From: Pseudocercospora fijiensis CIRAD86
Lineage: Eukaryota; Ascomycota; Dothideomycetes; Mycosphaerellales; Mycosphaerellaceae
DNA: 64,000 nt
Assembly: GCF_000340215.1 (NCBI RefSeq)
Contig: NW_006921543.1
Coordinates: 124,001-188,000, forward strand
Direction: 5' to 3'
This document shows positions 13,280-21,661 of the stretch, one piece after another (the stretch's first letter is position 1; each line of letters opens with the position of its first letter). Both the position numbers and the translations under genes were made by a program. Under the pieces are notes generated by a model. The model did no database searches, had not been told where the DNA came from, and was given only the letters and a program-made list of their open reading frames with translations.

Positions 13280-13459
13280 TAGGACGATTAAGCAATATAG
13301 CGGACGGCGGTAATCCCTAAAAACGGAATCTAACTAGTTAAAGCTAGCGCACTGCCTAAAGGAATTATCTACACCTTTAAAAAGTTTACGTCTAACGTTT
13401 TTAAGCTAGCTGCCGTTTACAGGGATTACCCCCGTCCGCTATCTCGCTTAATCGTCCTG
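13280..13459. mobile_element. MITE-like element with ~38-bp terminal inverted repeats and TA flanks
   Basis: The left arm (13,280-13,318) and the right arm (about 13,421-13,459) are inverted copies beginning yAGGACGATTAAGC and running to a shared GTAATCCCT, with weaker inverted similarity further inside. The element is about 180 bp and TA flanks both ends, as for Tc1/mariner-type insertions (Fot/Pot/pogo in fungi). The left arm starts with T where the right arm, read inward, has C, which is a RIP-type difference. The right end coincides with the edge of the RIP block. It carries no coding capacity. The family is inferred from the TA flanks only. Confidence 0.7.
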
Positions 13460-14188
13460 TACTTAGACACATGTGGTCCGTGGAGGCAAATGTGCCAGCC
13501 TATGGCAAGTACAATTGTTATATCGCAGCCCCCTCAACTCAAATTTGATATGGCCTCTTTGGGGCAGGAGATTCGTATAGCATCCTGGAGCTTGAAGGTT
13601 ATCCGTACAGGTTTGAAGCTTACAAATGCCGCTTGTTTGGCCGGTTCCAGGGAGGTTCCACAGGCACATGCACCGCAGCAGAAGACCGGTCCGTTAACTA
13701 TATATAAGGTATTGTTATGGGTCATGTGTTGGCCGCACGACTTGCGTTCAAGGATAGGTAGGCGCAGCCAGAATCTTCCGATACAACAGCAGGCAACCCG
13801 CTGTCGACCGAGGCTCCCTTGCACGTTGGAATTCTGCGTTTCACTGGGTATGACTTCATATAAACCCGCTTACAAGGTTTTAGGGAACGCTTTTCGAGCC
13901 TGCCTTGTGCCTGAACTACCAGAATTGAGCAGTGCCGTTAAATTGGTTACCGGCCTGTCGAATGCTTGTACCAACTCACAACAATCCGCCACTCGGGTCA
14001 GTCTATTGGGAACCACATGTTCCCTCCGTTCTTGAAAGAGGGTGCAGCGAAGGTATATATATCTCCTGTCTCCCCTCTCGTCTTCTCCAGCGTTTCTTGT
14101 TCCCCATATCACTCCACTCAGTCCAGTACTACCTCAAACGCCTCCACCTACAACTATCAAACACCTACAACAACTACGTCCAGCAACA
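13460..14188. promoter_or_regulatory. intergenic: RIP-block edge to secreted-protein gene
   Basis: Composition becomes normal here. TATATATA lies at 14,054-14,061, followed by a CT-rich stretch and ACAAC repeats leading into the ATG at 14,189, a typical layout for a filamentous-fungal promoter and leader. A cysteine-patterned open frame on the minus strand (13,463-13,669) is described in the findings. The 181-codon plus frame at 13,490-14,035 does not look like a protein. Confidence 0.5.
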
Positions 14189-14473
14189 ATGCTATTCAGA
14201 ATTATTGCCACACTTCTCTGCCTCACGGGCACTACACTCGCCGCAATTGGAGCATGTTCGAATGTTTGCGACTGCTGTTTCGGTAGCGACGGGGTAAGGA
14301 CCTCCTCGTCTCTTTGAACCTTGCTCCTCGAGCCCCCGTACTGATTGAACTCTTTCCAGCAACAAACATACTCAGGGCACTGTCATCATAACGGGGCTGG
14401 AGGCTGGACTTGCCCAAGGTCGAACGCAAGTGGTGGCGACCCAAGTGGTGGTTGCACAAACGTTTGTAAATAA
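14189..14473 (+). CDS. small secreted cysteine-rich protein (candidate effector)
   Basis: Two exons, 14,189-14,293 and 14,360-14,473, join in phase 0 to give 72 residues. The 66-bp intron starts GTAAGG, has CTGAT near its end and closes TTTCCAG. The ATG has a good context (cagcaacaATG). Residues 1-19 form a signal peptide: MLFR, then a hydrophobic core IIATLLCLTGTTLA ending in small residues. The mature part of about 53 residues has eight cysteines, starting CSNVCDCC and ending CTNVCK, and is rich in Gly, Ser and Asn with no transmembrane segment. An even number of cysteines in a short secreted protein suggests a disulfide-knotted apoplastic protein, either effector-like or antimicrobial. I recognise no family. 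It sits about 730 bp from the RIP block, a setting often seen for effectors. The frame after the stop (14,495-14,686) also reads as Ser-rich protein, so an alternative 3' splice form is possible. Confidence 0.6.
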
Positions 14474-15048
14474 ACCTAGCAAAGGAAAATATGTGTGGAG
14501 GATGAGGAGTTGTCGTCCTTCTCGGGGGATGAATTCGAACGCCGCTCTAATCGAGGTCCTGTCAGTCCCGGCAGCACAATGTATACTGGCAACGGACCCA
14601 GAATTGGTTCATCTCCTCAGACACTTTCACGGTACGAAGGAGCAAGTCGAAGATACTCGCAAGAGATTCAAAGCATTGCAGAATGATTATGCAAGAGTTC
14701 TCTCGCACATGCGACATCTTCACTGTAGCTTCACCTCATGATCACGCCAAGAACCAGATATCGCAAACCATTTTAACTGCTTTCCCATCCAATTTGCTGA
14801 CCATTTCCTTCACACTTTTGCGCCACGACAACTCATCATATTTTGTGATCCCTCATACACATCCCTCGTCCCAAGCGGCCAAAGCGCCGTAAAAAGGTTC
14901 TCTCGAAAATTTTCCCATATCGACAGCCGTCCTGCCGAATCAACGCCGCTCGCTTGCTATGCAAAAATCATGAAAAGTAGAAGTCGCTAATCTGTGATGA
15001 GGTTCATCTTCTCAACGACATGTGAGAACAAAACCAGAATTGCCGCAA
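14474..15048. other. intergenic, convergent 3' regions
   Basis: This is the 3' flank of the secreted-protein gene and of the BTB gene. A 63-codon plus frame (14,495-14,686) has a coding-like Ser/Glu/Arg-rich composition but no ATG start. It may be a lost or alternative exon. Nothing else is recognisable. Confidence 0.4.
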
Positions 15049-17295
15049 TCATTTGGTCTGCTCGTTTTCAACGCCAGAATGCGTGGGAGGCGTGGCAATG
15101 CCTCGACGTCTCCGTGCGAGGCGGAAGCCAGCTTGGTGCAGTGGCAGGCTCGAAAACTCAACAGACTCTTCCCAGTAAAGATTTTGCACCAGGTGAGGCT
15201 CACTATCTTCCGTGTTCTGGTTGGCAGCCCGACCCTTCAGTGTTCTTTGCCGACGAATCTCACGCTCATGAACCACCTGACGCATGATGCTAGCCACTGT
15301 CTCTGCTCCAAGACGCCCTGGAAGCACAGGATGCTCCAGCAGATACTTAAGAAGTGGAAATGGAAGAGAGAGCAGAATGCTGGAAAGGGTGGTTGTACCG
15401 GTCGAAGGTCGAGAGTGATCCTCGACCGGGTGCTCTCCGAAGCGGATTTTGCTCAGGCGTGGATCTGAGCGGGAAGGTCTGCTCTCGTGCTTCGCCGCTT
15501 GTGCCGGCAGGCGCGGGCAAGCAGTAGACTGCGGAGCTGCTGAGTCAAGGTAGAAGTTAGGCGGGAAATTGTGTGCCATGAAGTCGAGTACCCTTGTGAG
15601 GAGAGCTGTAGCATATGGGTCATAAGCAGGCTGTCCACCGGCCTCCGGCTTCGTCAGCGAATCGTCGCTGGAACAAGTGCTTGTTCGCTCCTCGCTTCCG
15701 TCGTCGACAGTCCATGTTTGGCTCAAACCTCCCAACAAAACAAATTCGAGCACCGTCGTGACAGTGGTCCATTGCAGTAGATTCGACGCGATCTCGACGC
15801 CTCGATGGGCAAAGGGTGTGAGTTTTAGCCATGCGCCCGTCGCGATATATTGCAAGGCTTGTTGCAGCCTGTCTTCGGCTGAGGCCTGAGGTCCCAGAGC
15901 GTAGTGCTCGAAAGGTGGGAGAGGGCCGCCGTAGAGGTAGCGAAGCGCTTCAATGAACGCGCTGACACGAGTGTGACGACCCGGCAGCACGATGCGAAGC
16001 TGTGTCTTTTCCAAGCCATTTTCCAGCGACGCGCTCTTGCGAATAATGTCTAGGAGTCTTGGACTACGCGCCAAGACTATCGTGTGCCCATCGATGCCTT
16101 GCCCGTCGGGGCCATTCTCCTCCGTGATGTGAAGGTGACAGTCGGCGAATTCGGCATTTTCGAAGTTGGAAAAGACGTGGCTACGCATAGCTTCGGCGTT
16201 GTCGAAAGTGGTGGCAACGTCTGGGTGCGGGAAATGCTGTGATCCATGCGGAGTGTGTGGAGGGAATTGTCGCGGAGGCGGTGGAAAGGTAGGTCTTGGG
16301 TCGTGAAACATGGCCCTGGAGCTATCGATGGGTTGGTCAAGACCGACGGGCGACTGAAGCTCTCTGTGCGCGGTCTGCGCTAATGCAGAAGACTGCGAGT
16401 CAGAGCGAGAGCGAGTGCCACTTCCATTAGGTCGACTTCCGCTGCCTTGTCTCTGGCCCTCTCTAGGCGCAGGCCGTGCAGGCATATGTGCGTGTGGATG
16501 GTAGGCGGATTGTGCTGGAGCGAAAGCTTGCCTCATGCCCCACGACGGTGGTTGCTGATAGAAGCCAGACTGGGACATGCGTGGAGGATGTGGCTCCGAG
16601 GCGTGATGCGCGTGACTATACGGAGTCGGAGGCGGATACTGTGGAGGTGCGAAGGGCGATGAAAGATTTGGCGGTGGCCCCGGTGAAGAGTTCACAGAGT
16701 CGATGCCACCAAAGACTATGCCGCTGCTGCTCAGGTTGTTCGGGTGTGCATGAGGAAGACGTGGCGGCTGCTGACGGGGGTGTGAGTGGGGGGATAAAGC
16801 GGATTGAGGTGTATGCTGTCCAGCCGAAGGCACGAAGGGTGGTGGAAGCTCAGTCCTGATGTGGCGCATGTCGAATGTGTCGGAGGGCGTGCGGGTGGAG
16901 TCTGGGCCGGCGCTGGGCGGAGGACTGAAATTGTCGGGCATGGCGTTTGTCGTGGCGGCAGACTGACTGGACACACCATTCAGCAGGGCATTGGGTGTTG
17001 CGCGGTTGGTGAGAGGAAGCGAGCTGGTGTCAGACGAGACAGGAGTTTGAACAGAATGCCGATGATGAGGCTCTTCGGCTGTGAGGAGCCTGGTGGGCGC
17101 TGGAGCTGTGCCTGCTACTTCTGCAACTGCCGGCTCAGCACCATCGTCGCTCTGCGCCTTGGCTGAAGCACCACTGGAATTGATCGGGGTAATAGCAGGA
17201 GAGGCCGAGCGGGTCGGCGTTGGCCTGGTAGAGTTGTTCTTCCTCGCGAATGGCAGAGGGATGGCTACCCGGTTCTGCTGGCCTGCCTTTTTCAT
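15049..17295 (-). CDS. BTB/POZ domain protein with long proline-rich N-terminus
   Basis: A single-exon frame of 748 residues. Residues 1-365 are low-complexity and rich in Pro, Ser and His. A BTB/POZ-like fold begins near residue 370 with EFADCHLHI (the usual 'sDv.l.v' strand), followed by a GHTIVLARSP segment and ending in an ALRYLYGG helix. The C-terminal 250 residues have no recognised domain and finish with a basic RLARRRRG stretch. BTB domains mediate dimerisation and Cullin-3 recruitment. The role here is unknown; nuclear or ubiquitin-linked function is inference. The start is the ATG at 17,295 (cagcaccATG). The frame stays open upstream, but only through an Ile-Pro dipeptide run encoded by a GGGGAT microsatellite, with another ATG at 17,526. 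The gene diverges from the next one across about 660 bp. Confidence 0.7.
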   Translation of the reverse strand: MKKAGQQNRVAIPLPFARKNNSTRPTPTRSASPAITPINSSGASAKAQSDDGAEPAVAEVAGTAPAPTRLLTAEEPHHRHSVQTPVSSDTSSLPLTNRATPNALLNGVSSQSAATTNAMPDNFSPPPSAGPDSTRTPSDTFDMRHIRTELPPPFVPSAGQHTPQSALSPHSHPRQQPPRLPHAHPNNLSSSGIVFGGIDSVNSSPGPPPNLSSPFAPPQYPPPTPYSHAHHASEPHPPRMSQSGFYQQPPSWGMRQAFAPAQSAYHPHAHMPARPAPREGQRQGSGSRPNGSGTRSRSDSQSSALAQTAHRELQSPVGLDQPIDSSRAMFHDPRPTFPPPPRQFPPHTPHGSQHFPHPDVATTFDNAEAMRSHVFSNFENAEFADCHLHITEENGPDGQGIDGHTIVLARSPRLLDIIRKSASLENGLEKTQLRIVLPGRHTRVSAFIEALRYLYGGPLPPFEHYALGPQASAEDRLQQALQYIATGAWLKLTPFAHRGVEIASNLLQWTTVTTVLEFVLLGGLSQTWTVDDGSEERTSTCSSDDSLTKPEAGGQPAYDPYATALLTRVLDFMAHNFPPNFYLDSAAPQSTACPRLPAQAAKHESRPSRSDPRLSKIRFGEHPVEDHSRPSTGTTTLSSILLSLPFPLLKYLLEHPVLPGRLGAETVASIMRQVVHEREIRRQRTLKGRAANQNTEDSEPHLVQNLYWEESVEFSSLPLHQAGFRLARRRRGIATPPTHSGVENEQTK

Positions 17296-17956
17296 GGTGC
17301 TGGGCGGGCGTGGGCTGGATATGGGGATGGGGATGGGGATGGGGATGGGGATGGGCGGGTGCGGACGAGGATGAGATGAGCCGATGAGTTGCTGCCCCAG
17401 GAGTGGCGGTTGGTGTGTTGACGATATGGACTCCTGGAGCGCACGGCGATGGGGCGGTCGAGCAATGCACACAGCGGTGCGCGAACGAGTGATGAGCGGA
17501 GTGTGATGCCGTAGAATACCTTTCATGCGGGCCGAGCTTGCGCATTACCTCATCTGCACGATGCCGTAGGTATTCTACTCCGTGCCTCGCTCTCAGGCTC
17601 AGCAGAGAAATATTTCGTCGACGCGGGGCCGCACGTCCCGCCGCAACAGCATTTGCAATTTTCACCACGTGCAGTCCCGATGTCAACGTGCCTGAGGTGG
17701 GACGGCGCTGCTCCTCCCAATGCTCTTTCTGTCCACGAGAGAGGAGGTCACCTCGATGGGGTCAGGTCCGAGCGAGCGAGCGTCCGTCGTTCTTTTCTCC
17801 TCATTCCAACAAGACGTCTCCTCTCCTGCATGAGAACACCACCGCCAACGCACCGCATCACCTGCTCTTACGCCGCTCTACCATTCGCACCGCTTGCCTT
17901 TGCCATCCCTAGCAACGCACCCAACAGACCCATACCAAGACCAGCCCCCGAAGAAC
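17296..17956. promoter_or_regulatory. divergent intergenic region, BTB gene / acidic protein gene
   Basis: About 660 bp separate two divergently transcribed genes. The right half (17,740-17,950) is pyrimidine-rich with CTCCTC and CCACC runs typical of fungal leaders. An in-frame upstream ATG for the plus-strand gene lies at 17,894. No specific factor site is assigned. Confidence 0.5.
17321..17356. repeat. GGGGAT hexanucleotide microsatellite
   Basis: About six units of GGGGAT lie just upstream of the BTB start codon. Read on the minus strand it would encode alternating Ile-Pro if translation began at the upstream ATG (17,526), so length variation here would not shift frame. Confidence 0.85.
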
Positions 17957-19838
17957 ATGTTTCGCAGCCTCGCCTCTCCCGCCCAGCCGCAGAACCTGAG
18001 ACGACGACATCAAGCGCAGCATCTTCCGCAGTACGAGTGTCCTTTCTCGGGATTTGATGACTCCCACGGTGGCCTCGATTGGAGCCTGCACCATCCAGCA
18101 GATCCATTTCGTAAGCCGCTGCTGGACGCCGACCAGACGTGCCTGCTGACCAGCTCCAGAAAATCGCTTCTCTGCACTGCTGCCACCTCCTGCTGCTGCT
18201 GCTGCTTTCCACCGTGACCGCGAGTTTGTAGCACATGGAGCTCGACGTCGCTCTCGAAACACTCGAGGCACCAAAGAAGCAAAGAAACGCCGTGATGCCA
18301 GACGCAATAGAAGGAAATTGGCGGCCCAACTGCTTAATGAGCAGCTCTCGCGAGACATCGATGAGACCCTGACCAGAGCGAACATCCACCCTCCTTCACA
18401 CATGCCTCTCCCATCTCCGGCCCAAAGCTCACCTCTGGCTGCCATGCTGACACCGCCCTCGTCTGCCACATTGGCCCGCTGGCTTCCGCCAACGCCGCCT
18501 CAGCTTCCACTGCTGCACTTTAGGAATTTCGACATGTCTCATCTGCCTCATCTCTCCTCCCCAAAACAGTCCCCACTGAGTCCGACGCCCACTGTACCTG
18601 TCAGCGTGCCAAGTTGGTGCCCATCAATCCCATCCCTAATGCGAAACGGTGGCTGGCAGGGTGATGTCCCTAGGTTCTTCGACCTCTCCAGCCTTCCTGA
18701 GCGAAGAGATCCGCCTGCTGGGGACATGCAGCTCATACGTACCGTTAAGCCAAAGAAGCAATCTAGATTCTTCCCGCCTTCGAGTATACCGAGACCTACA
18801 GTTAAGCTGCCTCGGACCGCCTGCAAGTTGCATCCATGCGAGCAAGCGATGCAAGATCCGATAACGCCTGCGTGGACATTCAGCCGCGCCGAGCCTGAGC
18901 TGGTGCAGAGGGCAGAGGAAGGGATCAAGATTATTGGCGATAGCATGAAGACACATGTGAAGTTACCGTCCGCATCGAACCTATGGTCTATTCTTGCAGA
19001 CGTGGAAATGCAGAAAGACCATTCCCGCTCGTCCTCGGGGGACTCAGTCTGGGAAGACGATTCATCACCGGGTGGCGGCGTTGCCCTACCAAACATGCTT
19101 GACGAGGCAAGAGTGCCTGCAGAATTGGAAGCGCCAGCGACGCCATACGTCCATCTCAACTGCTTGGTGGGACATTCTAACGAGCGTGGCGCGGCGTTCG
19201 CTTCTGAACACTATGATGTGCACGATTCAGGAATCTGTATTGAGCAGAACTCAACCCCAGCGCCTCCGATCTACGAACTGTCTGCCATGCCCTCGACACC
19301 GCCATTGTCGGCCTCACCGGAGCCAATACCGCTGCGGAGTGTCAGGCCACCCATCTTCAGCGAAGAACTCGACACTTCTGCCGACCACTACGACAGCGAG
19401 CAACAGCTGTTTGAGGCTACCGAAACACCGCTGCCAGAAACTCGACCGGAAAGCCCAATCGACCTCGCTACCTTCTTGGCGATGGGTCATGCAGAGAAGT
19501 GCTGGTGTCTAGACTGCAAAGAGGCCCCAGAGCTTGTCGAGGATGGGAATATTTCAGACGAGGAGGACTGGACGATGTGGTCGAGCAATGACGACGAAAG
19601 CGAATTCTGTGTCGCAACCGAGCGGCAAGCAGTTGCTGATGCCGAACATGAGGAGGAGCTGGAGGTCTCTCGCCGACCTTGCGCTACTGCTCCAGAGTGG
19701 GATGACTTCTTTCCCTGCACGCCGAAGCGCGCAGAACCTCTTCAACAACCTGATGACGAACCGGAATTTTTGGGCTATCTCGACGACGGCATGGCTTTTA
19801 CTTCGGACAATGACTACGACTGGCTGTGGGATGTCTGA
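17957..19838 (+). CDS. unknown protein, basic N-terminus and acidic C-terminus
   Basis: My model joins 17,957-18,110 and 18,160-19,838 (610 residues). The 49-bp intron starts GTAAGC and has GCTGACC ten bases before CTCCAG. An alternative acceptor at 18,153 keeps frame. Without splicing the long frame has no ATG near its beginning and meets a TGA inside the intron. Exon 2 opens with an alanine run, then a strongly basic segment (about residues 80-105, TKEAKKRRDARRNRRK) that could bind nucleic acid or serve as a nuclear signal. The middle is Pro/Ser-rich. A cysteine pair (CWCLDC, near residue 500) precedes very acidic stretches, and the end is DNDYDWLWDV. I do not recognise a family. A nuclear regulatory role is only a guess from composition. 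The start could instead be the in-frame ATG at 17,894. Confidence 0.6.
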
Positions 19839-20204
19839 CGCGTCGCGAGTAATACTACGAATGTGGTAGAGATGCACCTGATGATGGATTTTTGACACTG
19901 GAGCGGCGCATGGACGGATAACTAATACATTGGCTGGCGATTCTTGGTCTTTGGTAACTTTGGGCTCTTGTCTGTATCCTGGTTTTAACGCTTCTCTTGA
20001 CCTAGTGAAGAATTTTAGGCAATTGTTTGCATGATTGTTTTTCTTCAGGATCTATCTCATTGCTATTTACTACGATGCGAATCGTATTCACGAACACCTT
20101 GCTCGTTTACAAATTGGCGGGTAGTGTGCTCAGTCATATCCCAAAGCTCACGTACACGCAGAGACACCGCACATCAACGGGAAAAACCTTTCGAGTCGAC
20201 AAGA
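19839..20204. other. intergenic, 3' flank and promoter
   Basis: This holds the presumed 3' UTR of the acidic protein gene and the promoter of the next gene. It contains no open frame that looks like protein and no clear motif. Confidence 0.4.
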
Positions 20205-20648
20205 ATGAAACTCGCCACTCTTGCTCTAATGGCTACCAGCGCCATCTCATCTGACGCTGCTACACCCTCCCTATCCACGCTTCTTAGCACCACTCCATCT
20301 CTCGACCCCCCACCTTCAACAACCAACGCATCCACCCAAAACCGATGCGGCCCAGTCTGCATCTTCTTCGCACCTGACGGAACATGCATCCAGACCGTCG
20401 ACGGCTGTACTCTTCCCCCTCGGGTTGGTACTTCACAAACTCCCATCAAAACCGAAGAGGGAAAACAAGACAACGAAAACGAAAACGAAAACGCTGCAGT
20501 CGGAAAATATGAAGAAGAAGAAGAAGAAGAATCCTGTCTCCCAGCTCCTCACGGCTGTGTGCCCATCTCTTCTTCTGCCGCGAAGCTGGTCGTTAATAGT
20601 GTTGTAGCGGTCGTCACGGTCGTATGGGTGGCGTGGTTGTTGTATTGA
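20205..20648 (+). CDS. small secreted, probably GPI-anchored, cysteine-motif protein
   Basis: 147 residues, starting at an ATG in good context (gacaagaATGAAA). Residues 1-18 (MKLATLALMATSAISSDA) look like a signal peptide. A Ser/Thr/Pro-rich stretch follows, then a compact motif RCGPVCIFFAPDGTC and a further Cys. Next comes an Asn/Glu-repeat acidic tract (ENENENEN and seven Glu in a row, both from simple codon repeats), a second Cys pair (SCLPAPHGC), and a hydrophobic tail of about 20 residues at the very end after SSSAA. A small-residue site followed by a terminal hydrophobic tail fits a GPI-anchor signal, though a plain membrane anchor is possible. The product is probably a cell-surface protein. 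I know no named family. A locus 180 bp downstream shares its Cys motif. Confidence 0.55.
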   Translation: MKLATLALMATSAISSDAATPSLSTLLSTTPSLDPPPSTTNASTQNRCGPVCIFFAPDGTCIQTVDGCTLPPRVGTSQTPIKTEEGKQDNENENENAAVGKYEEEEEEESCLPAPHGCVPISSSAAKLVVNSVVAVVTVVWVAWLLY

Positions 20649-20659
20649 TGACACACGCT

Positions 20660-20680
20660 ATTCATTCATTCATTCATTCA
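20660..20680. repeat. ATTC tetranucleotide repeat
   Basis: About five ATTC units directly after the stop of the GPI-type protein gene. A simple 3' UTR microsatellite. Confidence 0.8.
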
Positions 20681-20831
20681 CGACTACATTATTGAGAAAA
20701 ATTCAGAAAATAAGAAAAAAGAAGTATAAGAAAGCCCTGGCGGCGCGGAAATGGAAAATTTCTTGGGTTTGAGGGGTTTTTTTTTATTTTAAACCCTTCC
20801 ATAATGGATTCGAAAGATTTCCGTAAGCAAC

Positions 20832-21264
20832 ATGTCCACTGTCACTGTCGCGACCACGAGCACGACGTGGGACCCAGAGTTCGAAACAGAAGTCATACGA
20901 GTTCCGCCAGGGACCTACCTATACGACTCCCCCGGGTGTATTTCCAGACCCGTTGACGCTTGTTCCCGGGACGCCGGGAGCAGCTTGTACACCAATGTGT
21001 GCAGAGTATGATGCGTCAGGCTGGTGCCAACAAGAAATGGGGTACATGCTCGGGAGCTCACTCGAGGATGGAACGGGAAGGATGCATGACTCTGGTTCTC
21101 GTACTTGTTTGTATTTTTGCTGGAGCTTGGATTGTTCGCAGGAGAATGCCACTATGACGATGGTGAGCGAGTGGTTTCCTTACAGCGTTCATGATATAGC
21201 TTTTGCATCTACATTGCCACACCCACGTCTCGGGCACTTCACGTTGGAATGTGGCAATTTCTAA
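20832..21264 (+). CDS. possible paralogous Cys-motif protein or pseudogene
   Basis: A tentative model: exon 20,832-20,937, a 46-bp intron (GTATTT, TTGAC, GCAG) to 20,983, exon 20,984-21,264, giving 128 residues. The splice joins an N-terminal Ser/Thr-rich segment (MSTVTVATTSTTW) to a segment with Cys-x-Pro-x-Cys-x8-Cys, the same spacing as in the gene just upstream. No signal peptide is visible. In the third frame a hydrophobic segment ending in RRR (about 21,085-21,157) looks like a membrane anchor that this model does not reach. The three parts lie in successive frames in the order expected for the neighbour. This is either a gene with a second intron I cannot place or a frameshifted copy. 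Confidence 0.28.
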
Positions 21265-21661
21265 GAAGTATATGCTTTGGCTCGCTCTGACCACTGATCC
21301 CACAGCATTGGAAGTGGCTTCAACGAAGCATTCAAATGTCATGAACACTTCACAACCAACACTGTCACAAACAAGCTCCCATCCAGCATACTCGCCACGG
21401 CCACCAAAAGACAGTCGGTGTGCAACACGATGCGTTTGCATCACGAAATCGCCCGACGAAGCAGAAAATGACGAGATTCCTGAGGCAACTTGGGGATACT
21501 TCTTGAAGAGTGGATTCGAATTCCTGGGAGCGTTCTTCTTTCCACGCGACAATTATCGGGTTACGGGACCGACACGACGGCGCAATGTTTGAGGACAGTG
21601 TTGGTGTTGCTTGCTCATTATGTACATAGCAGTCGATAGGATTCAAAACCTGGTAAGGTCT
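21265..21661. other. intergenic
   Basis: This lies between the tentative Cys-motif gene and the 3' end of the C2H2 gene. I see no supported feature. Confidence 0.4.

Larger units (their letters stand above)
1..13459. repeat. RIP-degraded, gene-free transposon block
   Basis: The whole stretch has an unusual dinucleotide makeup visible by eye: CA and TG are almost missing, TA is in great excess, CG is still common, and TAG/TAA triplets interrupt every frame. This is the footprint of repeat-induced point mutation acting as CpA to TpA on either strand. No open frame above about 72 codons survives. Retroelement protein fragments can still be read on the minus strand. The change to normal sequence on the right is sharp, at about 13,460. 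The left boundary is outside the window. Positions 1-2640 hold nothing I can name; they may be the 3' end or LTR of the chromovirus plus another relic. Confidence 0.9.

Noticed and set aside
13490..14035. 181-codon plus-strand frame
   Set aside because: No signal peptide, domain or codon pattern; it overlaps several frames of equal quality on both strands and the promoter of the secreted-protein gene.
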